Assembly (NCBI GenBank): GCA_028281635.1
Contig: JANQJM010000062.1
Location: forward strand, 1-51,072
Reading direction: 5' to 3'
From: Pseudomonadales bacterium
GTDB lineage: Bacteria; Pseudomonadota; Gammaproteobacteria; Pseudomonadales; Pseudohongiellaceae
Length of the DNA stretch: 51,072 nt
How positions within the stretch are numbered: position 1 is the stretch's first letter; every line of letters begins with the position of its first letter. Of this stretch, positions 1 to 6,932 are shown piece after piece. The notes beneath the pieces are model-generated. The model saw nothing but the letters and a program-made list of their open reading frames with translations. It was not told where the DNA came from and ran no database searches. Position numbers and translations under genes: made by a program.

Positions 1-63
1 CAGCAAAGCAACCACCGCGCCTAACACCAATATTTTTGCTTTTCTGAAGTCTGATTGACTCAT
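1..63 (-). CDS. 5' end of a membrane or exported protein (partial)
   Basis: An ATG at 63 opens a leftward reading frame that stays open to the window edge (21 codons). The visible residues are MSQSDFRKAKILVLGAVVAL followed by Leu: a short charged start, then a hydrophobic stretch, as in a signal sequence or first membrane helix. The family cannot be named from so little. It is divergent from the Hsp20 gene. The Anr-like palindrome at 178-191 could serve both directions, because a TAGAGT hexamer at 150-155 on this strand sits where a -10 element would be expected for a site centred at -41.5. This is weak support, and the frame could still be chance. Confidence 0.45.
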   Translation of the reverse strand, partial: MSQSDFRKAKILVLGAVVALL

Positions 64-177
64 AGTCGATCCGTATCCTGCCACACCACACAAACTGTAA
101 AGACCAGTTCTTATGATACCAATATGCGCGACGCGGCGCCTCTAGAATCACTCTAGGGCAGTCAACGGGAAATTCTG

Positions 178-191
178 TTGACCTAAATCAA
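178..191. promoter_or_regulatory. FNR/Anr-type binding site upstream of hsp20
   Basis: The sequence TTGAC-CTAA-ATCAA matches the FNR/Anr consensus (TTGAY-N4-RTCAA) at all ten defined positions. Centred at 184.5, it predicts a class II activated start near 226. An AACAAT hexamer at 213-218 lies where the -10 element should be. This would give a leader of about 100 bases before the Hsp20 ATG at 327. An FNR homologue is encoded at 8045-8845. The match is seen in the sequence; activation is inferred. Confidence 0.7.
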
Positions 192-256
192 AAACCACTG
201 GGGTGCCTGTTCAACAATGGATGTAGAGGCTTGAAATGAAAGCGCCGAACCCAATG

Positions 257-318
257 TAGCTCTTAAGAGAGAGCTAATCTTCCACGCAAGTTAAGCAGAT
301 TAAACTTTATTCAGGAGG
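257..318 (+). promoter_or_regulatory. Structured hsp20 leader, possible RNA thermometer
   Basis: The leader contains a perfect 7-bp hairpin (TAGCTCT 257-263, AGAGCTA 270-276). The strong Shine-Dalgarno GGAGG (314-318) could pair with CTTCC (279-283), counting one G-U pair. Small heat-shock genes are often controlled by thermolabile leaders that mask the ribosome site. The pairing is only five bases long with a loop of about 30, so this is suggestive only. Confidence 0.22.
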
Positions 319-326
319 TAACGACG

Positions 327-770
327 ATGAGCTTGATACCAAGGAACCAGATTTTTGACATGGACTCTTTGTTTAACGATTTCTTCCACGGCTACGGGCG
401 ACCCAGCCTCAGAGAGAAAAACTCTGACTCTTTGGCCGGCATGCGGGTCGATGTGCACGAAACCGAAGACGCATTCGAAATTCATGCAGATCTTCCTGGC
501 GTTAAAAAGGAAGATATTGATGTAACACTCGAGAATGATGTATTAACGGTAGCGGCCAGCAAAAAGACTGAAACTGAGGAAAAGAAGAAAGGTAAAGTGA
601 TATACCGGGAACGCTCGAGTGGGGCCATAAGCAGAAGTTTCAGTGTCGCACCGGGCACTACACAGGATGATATCGCAGCTAATTTTGTGGATGGCGTGTT
701 GACACTCAGTGTGCCCAAAGCAAAATCAATTCCGGAAGCTGCCAGCAGTCAGCGCATTCCAGTCAAATAG
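327..770 (+). CDS. Hsp20/alpha-crystallin small heat-shock protein
   Basis: This 147-residue protein is an ATP-independent holdase that binds unfolding cytoplasmic proteins and hands them to DnaK/ClpB. The alpha-crystallin domain runs from about residue 38 (MRVDVHETEDAFEI) to about 130 (FVDGVLTLSVPKA). The conserved A-D-L-P-G-V and D-G-V-L-T-L turns are present, and the C-terminal I-P-V anchor motif needed for oligomer assembly ends the protein. Length is normal for the IbpA/HspH class. A strong GGAGG precedes the ATG by eight bases. It is the first gene of the stress island, probably driven by the Anr-like site at 178-191, and is followed by a stem-loop at 800-830. Confidence 0.95.
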   Translation: MSLIPRNQIFDMDSLFNDFFHGYGRPSLREKNSDSLAGMRVDVHETEDAFEIHADLPGVKKEDIDVTLENDVLTVAASKKTETEEKKKGKVIYRERSSGAISRSFSVAPGTTQDDIAANFVDGVLTLSVPKAKSIPEAASSQRIPVK

Positions 771-799
771 CAATCAACGCAGTAAAAGCTAGGCACATG

Positions 800-830
800 A
801 AGGCAAGACAGCATCAAGCTGCCTTGCCTT
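800..830 (+). terminator. Stem-loop after hsp20
   Basis: A 13-base stem (800-812 with 818-830, one A/C mismatch) closes on an ATCAA loop, 30 bases after the Hsp20 stop. The bases after it (CCTTACTAAA) lack a real T-run, so it may only partly terminate or may protect the hsp20 mRNA from 3' decay while letting some transcription reach the following Usp gene. Confidence 0.5.
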
Positions 831-869
831 CCTTACTAAACCTAATTGAATTAAGTCAGGGTGTGGCAA

Positions 870-1775
870 ATGGACCAAATCAATAAAGCGCTCGTTGTAA
901 TCGACCCTACCGTCGATCGTGACTTCGTAGTAGACAGAGCCAAGACAGTGGCAAAGGCAACAGGTGCCGAGCTTCACCTGTTTATCAACAATGAGAACAC
1001 ATTAGGCGAACACTCCTACATCTATGAAGGAATCGACGGCGATTTTTTCGAGAAGCAGCGTAAATTATTCACTGAACATTTCGAAAAGATTTTGCACAAC
1101 CTGATTGAAGAATTTACTGCCGAAGGCATTAGTGCCAGCAGCACATTTACAGAAAACCATCATCTGGCAGAATCCATAATTGACGCCGCGAAAAAAATAT
1201 CGCCAGATTTGGTGATTAAAAGCACCCACCATCACAGCGCGCTTGAACGCAGCATCATCAGCAATACAGATTGGCGCTTGATACGAAAATGCCCCTACCC
1301 ATTAATGTTGGTTAAGCCACAGCCCTGGAAAGAAGATGGCAGCATAGCCACTGCCGTGGACCCTATGCACGTCAAGGCTGAACAATCGAAACTGGATCAC
1401 GTACTACTGGATGGAGCCGCCAGCATGAGTGAAACCTTTGGGCAGCCGGTGCGGGTATTTCATTCCTATTACCCATTTGTGAGCGCTTTATTCCCTCTCG
1501 GGGGCGAAACAGATGAGCACCTTCAGCGAATCGAAGAGCAGCATCGCGGCAAGGTCCTGGCCGCCATGAAAGAACATGACATCCCAGAAGCTGCGCTTGA
1601 ACTCAGCCGTGGCGAACTCAATAGCAGTTTGCTGGCGTTCCTCAACCGAACCCAGGCGAATTTACTGGTACTGGGTGCCCTGTCTCGTAACTTCCTGGAG
1701 CGCGCTATCGTAGGTAATACGGCAGAGAAGATACTGGAAGACTGCCCATGCGATATTCTCGTGTTAAAGTCCTAG
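870..1775 (+). CDS. Tandem-domain universal stress protein (UspE-like)
   Basis: This soluble protein of about 301 residues has two UspA folds, roughly 1-145 and 150-301. The second half ends with a typical L-V-L-G-A-L-S-R...G-N-T-A-E-K-I-L...C-D-I-L-V-L-K block. The first half keeps the fold (I-K-S-T-H-H-H-S-A) but its Gly-rich loop departs from the ATP-binding G-x2-G-x9-G-S/T pattern, so it may not bind nucleotide. The ATG at 870 is preferred over an in-frame GTG at 861 because CAGGG lies nine bases before it. UspE-type proteins help survival under oxygen limitation or respiratory arrest. No good Anr site lies directly upstream, so it may be read through from hsp20. Confidence 0.9.
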   Translation: MDQINKALVVIDPTVDRDFVVDRAKTVAKATGAELHLFINNENTLGEHSYIYEGIDGDFFEKQRKLFTEHFEKILHNLIEEFTAEGISASSTFTENHHLAESIIDAAKKISPDLVIKSTHHHSALERSIISNTDWRLIRKCPYPLMLVKPQPWKEDGSIATAVDPMHVKAEQSKLDHVLLDGAASMSETFGQPVRVFHSYYPFVSALFPLGGETDEHLQRIEEQHRGKVLAAMKEHDIPEAALELSRGELNSSLLAFLNRTQANLLVLGALSRNFLERAIVGNTAEKILEDCPCDILVLKS

Positions 1776-1840
1776 CCCTCAATTGAAGGAGTTGGATTAC
1801 TTTCCCAACGACAAGTGGACAAGGGACGACGAAGGGCCTG

Positions 1841-2680
1841 ATGCAAAATTCTGTGCAGAGCGACCTGCAGAAGACTATCTACGACGTCATTTTCGGTTAC
1901 GACACCAAAGCTGGCCGAACTTTCGATGTCATATTGATCTGCTTGATAGTTGTCTCGGTTACAGCCGTTCTTCTCGATTCAGTAGAGAGTTACCACCAGC
2001 GTTTCGGCGAGTTTCTGTTTCAACTCGAATGGTTTTTTACAGTTGTATTTACCGTCGAGTACTTTCTGCGCCTTTACAGTTCACCGGATAAACGTCGCTA
2101 TGCCTTGAGTTTTTATGGGCTGATCGACCTGTTTTCGATACTACCGACTTACATCGCGTTTCTGTTTCCTTCAGCGCAATTCCTCATCGTTATTCGGATA
2201 ATGCGGGTACTGCGCATCTTCAGGATACTGAAGCTGTTTCGCTACATGGGTGAGGCAAACTTACTCTACACCGCTTTACTTCAAGCAAGACGTAAGATCT
2301 TCGTCTTTCTCTTTTCGGTCCTCACCCTGATCGTCATCTTTGGCGCACTGATGTTCATTATTGAAGGACCAGAACACGGTTTTAACAATATCCCCCGCTC
2401 GATCTACTGGGCCATCGTTACCATCACAACAGTTGGCTATGGAGACGTCTCCCCGCAGACACCGCTTGGGCAGCTAGTCGCGGGGCTGGCAATGATCTGC
2501 GGCTATGCAATCATTGCGGTGCCGACCGGTATAATTGGTGCAGAGTTAATGAACGAATATCAGAACCGCAACCAGAAAAACCTGGCTGAAGACAGGAAGT
2601 GTTCCAACTGTAAAGCAACTGGCCACGACATGGATGCTCGCTTCTGCAAGTATTGTGGGAGCCTGATACGGCAGAGCTGA
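1841..2680 (+). CDS. Voltage-gated-type K+ channel with C-terminal zinc ribbon
   Basis: This is a 279-residue inner-membrane ion channel of the six-helix Kv type. Helices S1-S3 lie around residues 27-105. An S4-like segment near 115-135 has a basic residue at every third position (R-I-M-R-V-L-R-I-F-R-I-L-K). The pore helix leads into the selectivity filter T-V-G-Y-G-D at 197-202, followed by S6. After S6 comes a four-cysteine zinc ribbon (C254, C257, C269, C272; C-x2-C-x11-C-x2-C). That tail is not part of the standard bacterial KvAP/KvLm layout and could gate the channel by metal or redox state. It lies 65 bases after the first Usp gene in the same direction, so it is probably co-transcribed. 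Confidence 0.93.
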   Translation: MQNSVQSDLQKTIYDVIFGYDTKAGRTFDVILICLIVVSVTAVLLDSVESYHQRFGEFLFQLEWFFTVVFTVEYFLRLYSSPDKRRYALSFYGLIDLFSILPTYIAFLFPSAQFLIVIRIMRVLRIFRILKLFRYMGEANLLYTALLQARRKIFVFLFSVLTLIVIFGALMFIIEGPEHGFNNIPRSIYWAIVTITTVGYGDVSPQTPLGQLVAGLAMICGYAIIAVPTGIIGAELMNEYQNRNQKNLAEDRKCSNCKATGHDMDARFCKYCGSLIRQS

Positions 2681-2732
2681 GCAATATCGCCTTAGCAAGC
2701 TCGAGGCTGATGACTAGCGAATCACCTCAGCT

Positions 2733-3638
2733 TTACTTGCTACTAGGTTTGATAATGAGAATGTCAGTCTTTATATAGTCCAACACACTCTCAGCAGTAC
2801 TTCCAACGAGGGCTTCTCTAATACGCGATCTGGAGATAGCGCCCATAATCACCATATCGGAATCAATCTTCTCACCATAGTGTTTCAATGCATCAATAGG
2901 TGATTCATCAATCAGATGTGTATGCGCATCATCGAAATCATAGTTTGCCATTAATTCGTTGAACGCCGATTCATGTTCTTCCTTGATTTTGCCAGCTGGC
3001 GCAAAAGGGCGTGCAGATTCCGCATAGGCATGCACAATGTGAGCATCACCGTCGGTGATACCTGCAATAGTCTGAGCAGCAGCGATCAAATCATCATCTA
3101 ACTGCAAGGGTTTGTTGTGACTATGTAACGGATCCACTGCAGCCATAAGCACAATATCATCACCCCAGTCACTATCTTTAACCAACAGCAAAGGTACAGG
3201 ACAATGGCGCACCAGCTCCCAACTATCGTGTGTTAGGTGAAGATGCTTTACCGTACCGTAAGCCCGGCAATGCTGAATCAACAGGTCCGCCTCAAACTCC
3301 TGTGCCAATTTCACAATTAGCTCATAGCGAGGGTGAGCCCAACCAACTTCACAAGTAATGTTGTAGCCATCGGCACAGAGATCAGCCACCAGCCCTTCCA
3401 TTGTTTTCGTCAGTCGCTCGAGGTATTCAGAACGGAGTTTAGTATAGTCATAACCGATACTTCTGAAGTCATTTGAGAGGTATCGCTCATAGCCAACGCT
3501 GATCAGCTTAATGGCTACCGTGTTCTTGTCGGACACCAATCGCAGAGCCTTGCGAAGCTCAATCGGCAAGCCATCAGCTGCCTCAGAAAAATCTTCGTTG
3601 GCGTCAATGACGACCATTATCTTGTCAATCGATTTCAT
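2733..3638 (-). CDS. Tandem-domain universal stress protein (UspE-like)
   Basis: This 301-residue protein has two consecutive UspA folds, related to the products at 870-1775 and 6933-7808. Its second domain has the M-G-A-I-S-R-S-R...G-S-T-A-E-S-V-L signature. The first domain has the I-Q-H-C-R-A-Y region and the H-C-P-V-P-L-L-L-V-K strand shared with its paralogues. The start is placed at the ATG at 3638 because GGAGGAG sits about nine bases upstream; the in-frame TTG at 3662 has no ribosome site. It follows the DksA-like gene (3749-4072) on the same strand after a 110-base gap, so both may respond to the Anr-like site at 4128-4141. Confidence 0.9.
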   Translation of the reverse strand: MKSIDKIMVVIDANEDFSEAADGLPIELRKALRLVSDKNTVAIKLISVGYERYLSNDFRSIGYDYTKLRSEYLERLTKTMEGLVADLCADGYNITCEVGWAHPRYELIVKLAQEFEADLLIQHCRAYGTVKHLHLTHDSWELVRHCPVPLLLVKDSDWGDDIVLMAAVDPLHSHNKPLQLDDDLIAAAQTIAGITDGDAHIVHAYAESARPFAPAGKIKEEHESAFNELMANYDFDDAHTHLIDESPIDALKHYGEKIDSDMVIMGAISRSRIREALVGSTAESVLDYIKTDILIIKPSSK

Positions 3639-3748
3639 TTGCGTAAGCTCCTCCGTGCGCAATTGGTTCCGGCAGTAAGGCTGCCGGGACCCGCATTATT
3701 GCAAGCGGCGTCAACGGGTTCAATATTGCTGGGGAATTGTTAATAAAC

Positions 3749-4072
3749 CTAGCTAGCGCAGGCAATACAGCTAGAGGTGTAAGGAATTGCCTGCAACCTG
3801 GCCTCGTCAATCGCCTTTCCACAGTTTTGACACTGCCCGAAGCTGCCGTCCTCAATACGCGACAGGGCGCGATCGATTTGTGCGATCTCTTCGAGCCCTT
3901 CCGCTTCCAGCGCCATGACCAGACCGTCATTTTCAGTTTCTTTGATTTGCTCGTTGAAATTCGCACTCACGGGTTGGTCTTTCTCGTAGATGTGTTTATG
4001 AGTTCGACTCACGCGAGCCTGCAGCTCAGCTTTCAACTGAATCAGATCGCTTTCAAATTGCTTGATATCCAT
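3749..4072 (-). CDS. DksA/TraR-family C4 zinc-finger protein
   Basis: This 107-residue protein has an N-terminal coiled coil (about residues 1-75, rich in Glu/Gln/Leu) and a C-terminal C4 zinc finger (C-Q-N-C...C-I-A-C, 17 residues between pairs). It is shorter than DksA (about 150) and resembles the short TraR/YbiI-type members, which bind the RNA polymerase secondary channel to adjust transcription under stress. The coiled-coil tip has N-D-G-L-V-M-A-L, so the DksA D-x2-D-x-A tip motif is not obviously kept. The start is supported by GGAGAGG about eight bases before the ATG. An Anr-like site at 4128-4141 is ideally placed for class II activation. It is divergent from the phosphoesterase gene. 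Confidence 0.88.
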   Translation of the reverse strand: MDIKQFESDLIQLKAELQARVSRTHKHIYEKDQPVSANFNEQIKETENDGLVMALEAEGLEEIAQIDRALSRIEDGSFGQCQNCGKAIDEARLQAIPYTSSCIACAS

Positions 4073-4120
4073 CAGTACACCTCTCCGTATTCATGGATAA
4101 ATGTATCGCAGCTTGGAATA

Positions 4121-4915
4121 ATGGCTGTTGACCCACGTCAAGCTTGGCACCGATACAGTCAGAAAATGAGATCTTTCAAGGTACTTACACTTAATATTCA
4201 TAAGGGCTTTTCGATGGGAAATCGAAGTTTCACCCTCGATAGAATCCGGGATAAGTTGCGGGAGTCCGGCAGCAACATAGTGTTCCTTCAGGAAGTCATC
4301 GGGGAGAATGAAAAGCACAGGCGCGCCATAAACGACTGGCCGGAGACTAATCAGTTTGAATTTTTGGCTGACTCTGTATGGGATCACTACGCCTACGGTC
4401 GCAATGCCATCTACCAGCACGGTCATCACGGCAATGCCATACTCAGCGAATTGCCGTTTTCGAACTTCACCAATATTGACGTTTCCACCATGCCCTTCTC
4501 GCAGCGTGGCGTCCTGCATGGACAATTACAGAACAAGGTTCATTTGCTCTGTGTCCACTTTGGCTTGTTTGAACATGAACGGCGCAAGCAAGTGCGCGAC
4601 CTGGTCAAATACATTAATGCCGAAGTTCCCGCTGAAGATGCTCTGATTATTGCTGGCGATTTCAATGATTGGCGCAAGAGTGCTCATAAGGAGTTAAAAC
4701 AGCAGTGCGGGCTCAAGGAAGTGCATGAAGAGATCAACAAGCGACCCGCGGTAACCTTCCCGGCCATGACTCCTTTCCTGCCAATGGATCGAATCTATGT
4801 GCGGGGATTTTCCGTCGGAGAGGTTAACGTATTGACCACTGGACCCTGGCGACAACTATCTGACCATTGTGCGCTGATGGCGGATATCAGACTAGATGAC
4901 GCGTGGTCAGATTAA
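4121..4915 (+). CDS. Endonuclease/exonuclease/phosphatase-family protein (YbhP-like)
   Basis: This is a member of the metal-dependent EEP fold (DNase I/sphingomyelinase/inositol-phosphatase superfamily). Visible motifs are L-N-I-H-K-G near the start, F-L-Q-E-V (metal Glu), H-G-N-A-I-L-S, A-G-D-F-N-D-W (catalytic D-x-N) and L-S-D-H-C-A-L (catalytic His). It resembles E. coli YbhP in length and motifs, and like ybhP it directly precedes a cardiolipin synthase, so a role in membrane lipid turnover is plausible. Two ATGs are possible, 4121 and 4166, neither with a convincing ribosome site. The 4166 start gives a protein of 249 residues, closest to YbhP. If 4121 is used, the Anr-like site lies inside the coding region. 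Confidence 0.88.
   Translation: MAVDPRQAWHRYSQKMRSFKVLTLNIHKGFSMGNRSFTLDRIRDKLRESGSNIVFLQEVIGENEKHRRAINDWPETNQFEFLADSVWDHYAYGRNAIYQHGHHGNAILSELPFSNFTNIDVSTMPFSQRGVLHGQLQNKVHLLCVHFGLFEHERRKQVRDLVKYINAEVPAEDALIIAGDFNDWRKSAHKELKQQCGLKEVHEEINKRPAVTFPAMTPFLPMDRIYVRGFSVGEVNVLTTGPWRQLSDHCALMADIRLDDAWSD
4128..4141. promoter_or_regulatory. FNR/Anr-type site for the DksA-like gene
   Basis: TTGAC-CCAC-GTCAA is a perfect inverted repeat with both half-sites matching the FNR/Anr consensus. Read leftward, the centre at 4134.5 predicts a start near 4093. A TACATT hexamer lies at 4100-4105, exactly in the -7 to -12 window, followed by a leader of about 20 bases containing GGAGAGG. For the rightward gene the geometry is wrong for activation, because the site is only about 25 bases before the ATG at 4166. 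The main target is therefore likely the DksA-like gene. Confidence 0.72.
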
Positions 4916-4928
4916 ATAATGAGATGAG

Positions 4929-6344
4929 TTGGGTTTGAATCAGGTTCTGAACATAGTTCTGGCGATTCTTATCGAAGGAACCAGTATCTACTTCGCTATC
5001 CATGCGCTAATGAGTAAAAGAGATAGCAAGTCAGCGCTGGCGTGGGTTGTATTCTGTATGCTCCCAATAATAGGACCAATCACCTACCTCATGTTCGGCA
5101 TAAATCGCTTCCGGGATAAGGCGAAAGAAACATACCATCCAACCAAACTGCACGACGATTCGCAGCCTACCTTCCGTCCCGAGTGTTCCGCTTCGCAACC
5201 TTATTGCCTCATAGGCCAGTCAGTAACCAGCAAGGAATTACATTCCTGTGACGAAATACAACTGCTGGAAAATGGCGAAGCGTGCTTTGACGCTATGCTG
5301 GAGGACATCAGCAAAGCTGCGAACAGAGTTTTCTTATCGACCTATATCTTTCAAGGTGACTATACCGGCGAGAAGTTTATCCAGTTCCTGAGCGCTGCCA
5401 AAGAGCGTGGCGTTGACATACGAATCATCATCGACGGTCTAGCCAGCATTGCCTACCCACCCTCAGTGCTGAGGAAGCTCAGAAAAAGTGGTCTGAGATA
5501 CGAGCTGTTCAACCCGTTGCGCCTCTTTCCCCCGTCACTCCACATCAATATGCGCAATCATCGAAAAATCCTGATTGTAGATGGCAAAATTGCCTACACT
5601 GGGGGTCAGAATATCAGTGATCGACATCGCATTGACCTGCAACATAATCCCAAATGCGCTCGCGACCTCCACTTCCGATTGACTGGCAAAATCGTGGACG
5701 ATTTGGAGCGGGCTTTTCTTACAGATTGGAATCACTGCACACCGGAAGACGATCAGGTTTACTTCACGCCAAGTAATCTGAATCGGTCTGAGTCAGATGT
5801 ATGGACCCGGCTCATTCTCGATGGTCCCAATGAAAATCTCGATCAGTTAAACGAAGTATTAAACGGAATTGTAGCCGTCGCGCAGAAGCGAGTCTGGATA
5901 ATGACTCCGTATTTCCTGCCATTTCCAGAACTGGTAGGAGCATTGCAGAGCGCGTTGCATCGAGGCGTAGATGTGAAAATATTTCTTCCCGAACGCACCA
6001 ACATTCATCTCGCACACTATGCCGCCCAACACAATCTGAAACAGATTCTTGCGAAAAATCTACCTGTTTATCTGCAACCAGCCCCCTTCGTTCATACTAA
6101 AGCCATTTTGATCGACGACAGATACGGTCTGGTCGGATCGGCAAACCTGGATCCACGCTCGCTGCGCCTCAATTTCGAACTAGGGGTCGAGGTGTTCAGC
6201 ACTGAATTTGCGAATCGACTGGAAAACTACTTCCAACAACAACTGGCAGAGTCAACTCAATTAGTAAAGACAGAGCTAACTAACAAGCCCTTCCCCATTA
6301 GACTTCGAAACGCGGCTGCGTGGTTGTTCAGCCCTTATCTTTAG
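4929..6344 (+). CDS. cls: Cardiolipin synthase (PLD superfamily)
   Basis: This 471-residue inner-membrane enzyme condenses two phosphatidylglycerols (or PG plus PE) to cardiolipin. Two N-terminal membrane helices (about 5-27 and 36-56) anchor it, as in ClsA. Two HKD phospholipase-D motifs are intact: N-H-R-K-I-L-I-V-D-G near residue 210 and V-H-T-K-A-I-L-I-D-D near residue 390, each followed by the G-S/G-x-N motif (T-G-G-Q-N, G-S-A-N-L-D). Start codons are TTG at 4929 or TTG at 4935; there is no in-frame ATG. It lies 13 bases after the YbhP-like gene, the same pairing as E. coli ybhP-clsB, although the membrane helices make the protein itself more ClsA-like. Confidence 0.94.
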   Translation: MGLNQVLNIVLAILIEGTSIYFAIHALMSKRDSKSALAWVVFCMLPIIGPITYLMFGINRFRDKAKETYHPTKLHDDSQPTFRPECSASQPYCLIGQSVTSKELHSCDEIQLLENGEACFDAMLEDISKAANRVFLSTYIFQGDYTGEKFIQFLSAAKERGVDIRIIIDGLASIAYPPSVLRKLRKSGLRYELFNPLRLFPPSLHINMRNHRKILIVDGKIAYTGGQNISDRHRIDLQHNPKCARDLHFRLTGKIVDDLERAFLTDWNHCTPEDDQVYFTPSNLNRSESDVWTRLILDGPNENLDQLNEVLNGIVAVAQKRVWIMTPYFLPFPELVGALQSALHRGVDVKIFLPERTNIHLAHYAAQHNLKQILAKNLPVYLQPAPFVHTKAILIDDRYGLVGSANLDPRSLRLNFELGVEVFSTEFANRLENYFQQQLAESTQLVKTELTNKPFPIRLRNAAAWLFSPYL

Positions 6345-6390
6345 CGAACTATAAGAAATGGTTTTCGGCATGAAACACACGACTTGTCCC

Positions 6391-6404
6391 TTGACATAGG
6401 TCAA
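6391..6404 (+). promoter_or_regulatory. FNR/Anr-type site upstream of single-domain Usp
   Basis: TTGAC-ATAG-GTCAA is a perfect inverted repeat matching FNR/Anr half-sites. Its centre at 6397.5 predicts transcription from about 6439. A TTCAAT hexamer at 6426-6431 fits the -10 position to within a base. The leader to the Usp ATG at 6491 would be about 52 bases, ending in a GGAG ribosome site. Confidence 0.75.
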
Positions 6405-6490
6405 GCGGCTGAACGACGATTGCGGTTCAATAGTAAGAGAGCACTCTAATACCGAGTCGCTCAACTGTCGCCCACGAAAGGAGCGTAGCC

Positions 6491-6925
6491 ATGTACAACA
6501 CTGTTCTAGTTGCTGTTGATTTATCTGAAGACTCAAAAAAAGTAATCAAGATCGCCGCGGATCTCGCCGGTGAGAGCAGTAAGTTGCATCTAGTGCACGT
6601 TGTAGAGCCTGTTGCTGCCGCCTACAGCATGGATATCTATGCAGTAAATGTGAGTGAATTGCAACAGGAAGCCATTAAGTTTGCCGAACAGAAACTGGAA
6701 AAAATTGGTCAGGAACTCTCTATCGAAACTGATCGCGTACATACCCTGTTGGGGGCACCTGCACCAGAGATTCGAAATTTAGCCAACGAACTCGGCGCCG
6801 ATGCGATTGTAATTGGTAGCCATGGGCATTCTGGCTGGAAGATCCTGTTAGGCTCAACGGCTATCAAGGTGTTGCACGGCTCCACCTGTGACGTGATGAC
6901 TGTTCATGTTGGCAAGGACGATTAA
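6491..6925 (+). CDS. Single-domain universal stress protein
   Basis: This is a 144-residue cytoplasmic UspA-fold protein. The ATP-binding signature is intact near residues 112-130 (G-S-H-G-H-S-G-W...L-G-S-T, the G-x2-G-x9-G-S/T pattern), and the first strand ends in V-A-V-D with the nucleotide-contacting Asp. It thus belongs to the UspF/UspG-like nucleotide-binding class, unlike the tandem paralogues around it. GGAG lies about eight bases before the ATG. An excellent Anr-like site lies 90 bases upstream. It is convergent with the tandem Usp at 6933-7808, leaving only seven bases between stops. Confidence 0.95.
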   Translation: MYNTVLVAVDLSEDSKKVIKIAADLAGESSKLHLVHVVEPVAAAYSMDIYAVNVSELQQEAIKFAEQKLEKIGQELSIETDRVHTLLGAPAPEIRNLANELGADAIVIGSHGHSGWKILLGSTAIKVLHGSTCDVMTVHVGKDD

Positions 6926-6932
6926 AACAAGC

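Noticed and set aside
846-859. TTGAA-TTAA-GTCAG, an FNR/Anr-like palindrome before the first tandem usp gene
   Set aside because: Two mismatches, and it ends only 10 bases before the ATG at 870, so it overlaps the ribosome-site region and cannot act as an upstream activator site for this gene.
1783-2091. 102-codon rightward frame overlapping the K+ channel start
   Set aside because: It runs out of frame through the S1-S4 region of the channel, has no family-like features and is a shadow of that gene.
3668-3686. Hairpin CGGCAG-TAAGG-CTGCCG between the DksA-like and tandem usp genes
   Set aside because: A six-base stem without a T-run on either side; it may be chance and does not clearly separate the two genes.
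3625-3966. 113-codon leftward frame across the DksA-like gene and the gap before the tandem Usp
   Set aside because: It is an alternate frame of the zinc-finger gene; the translated residues are low in hydrophobic pattern and match nothing.
3737-4120. Upstream in-frame extension of the YbhP-like gene by 128 codons
   Set aside because: It is antisense to the well-supported DksA-like gene, resembles no part of the EEP family and has no ribosome site.
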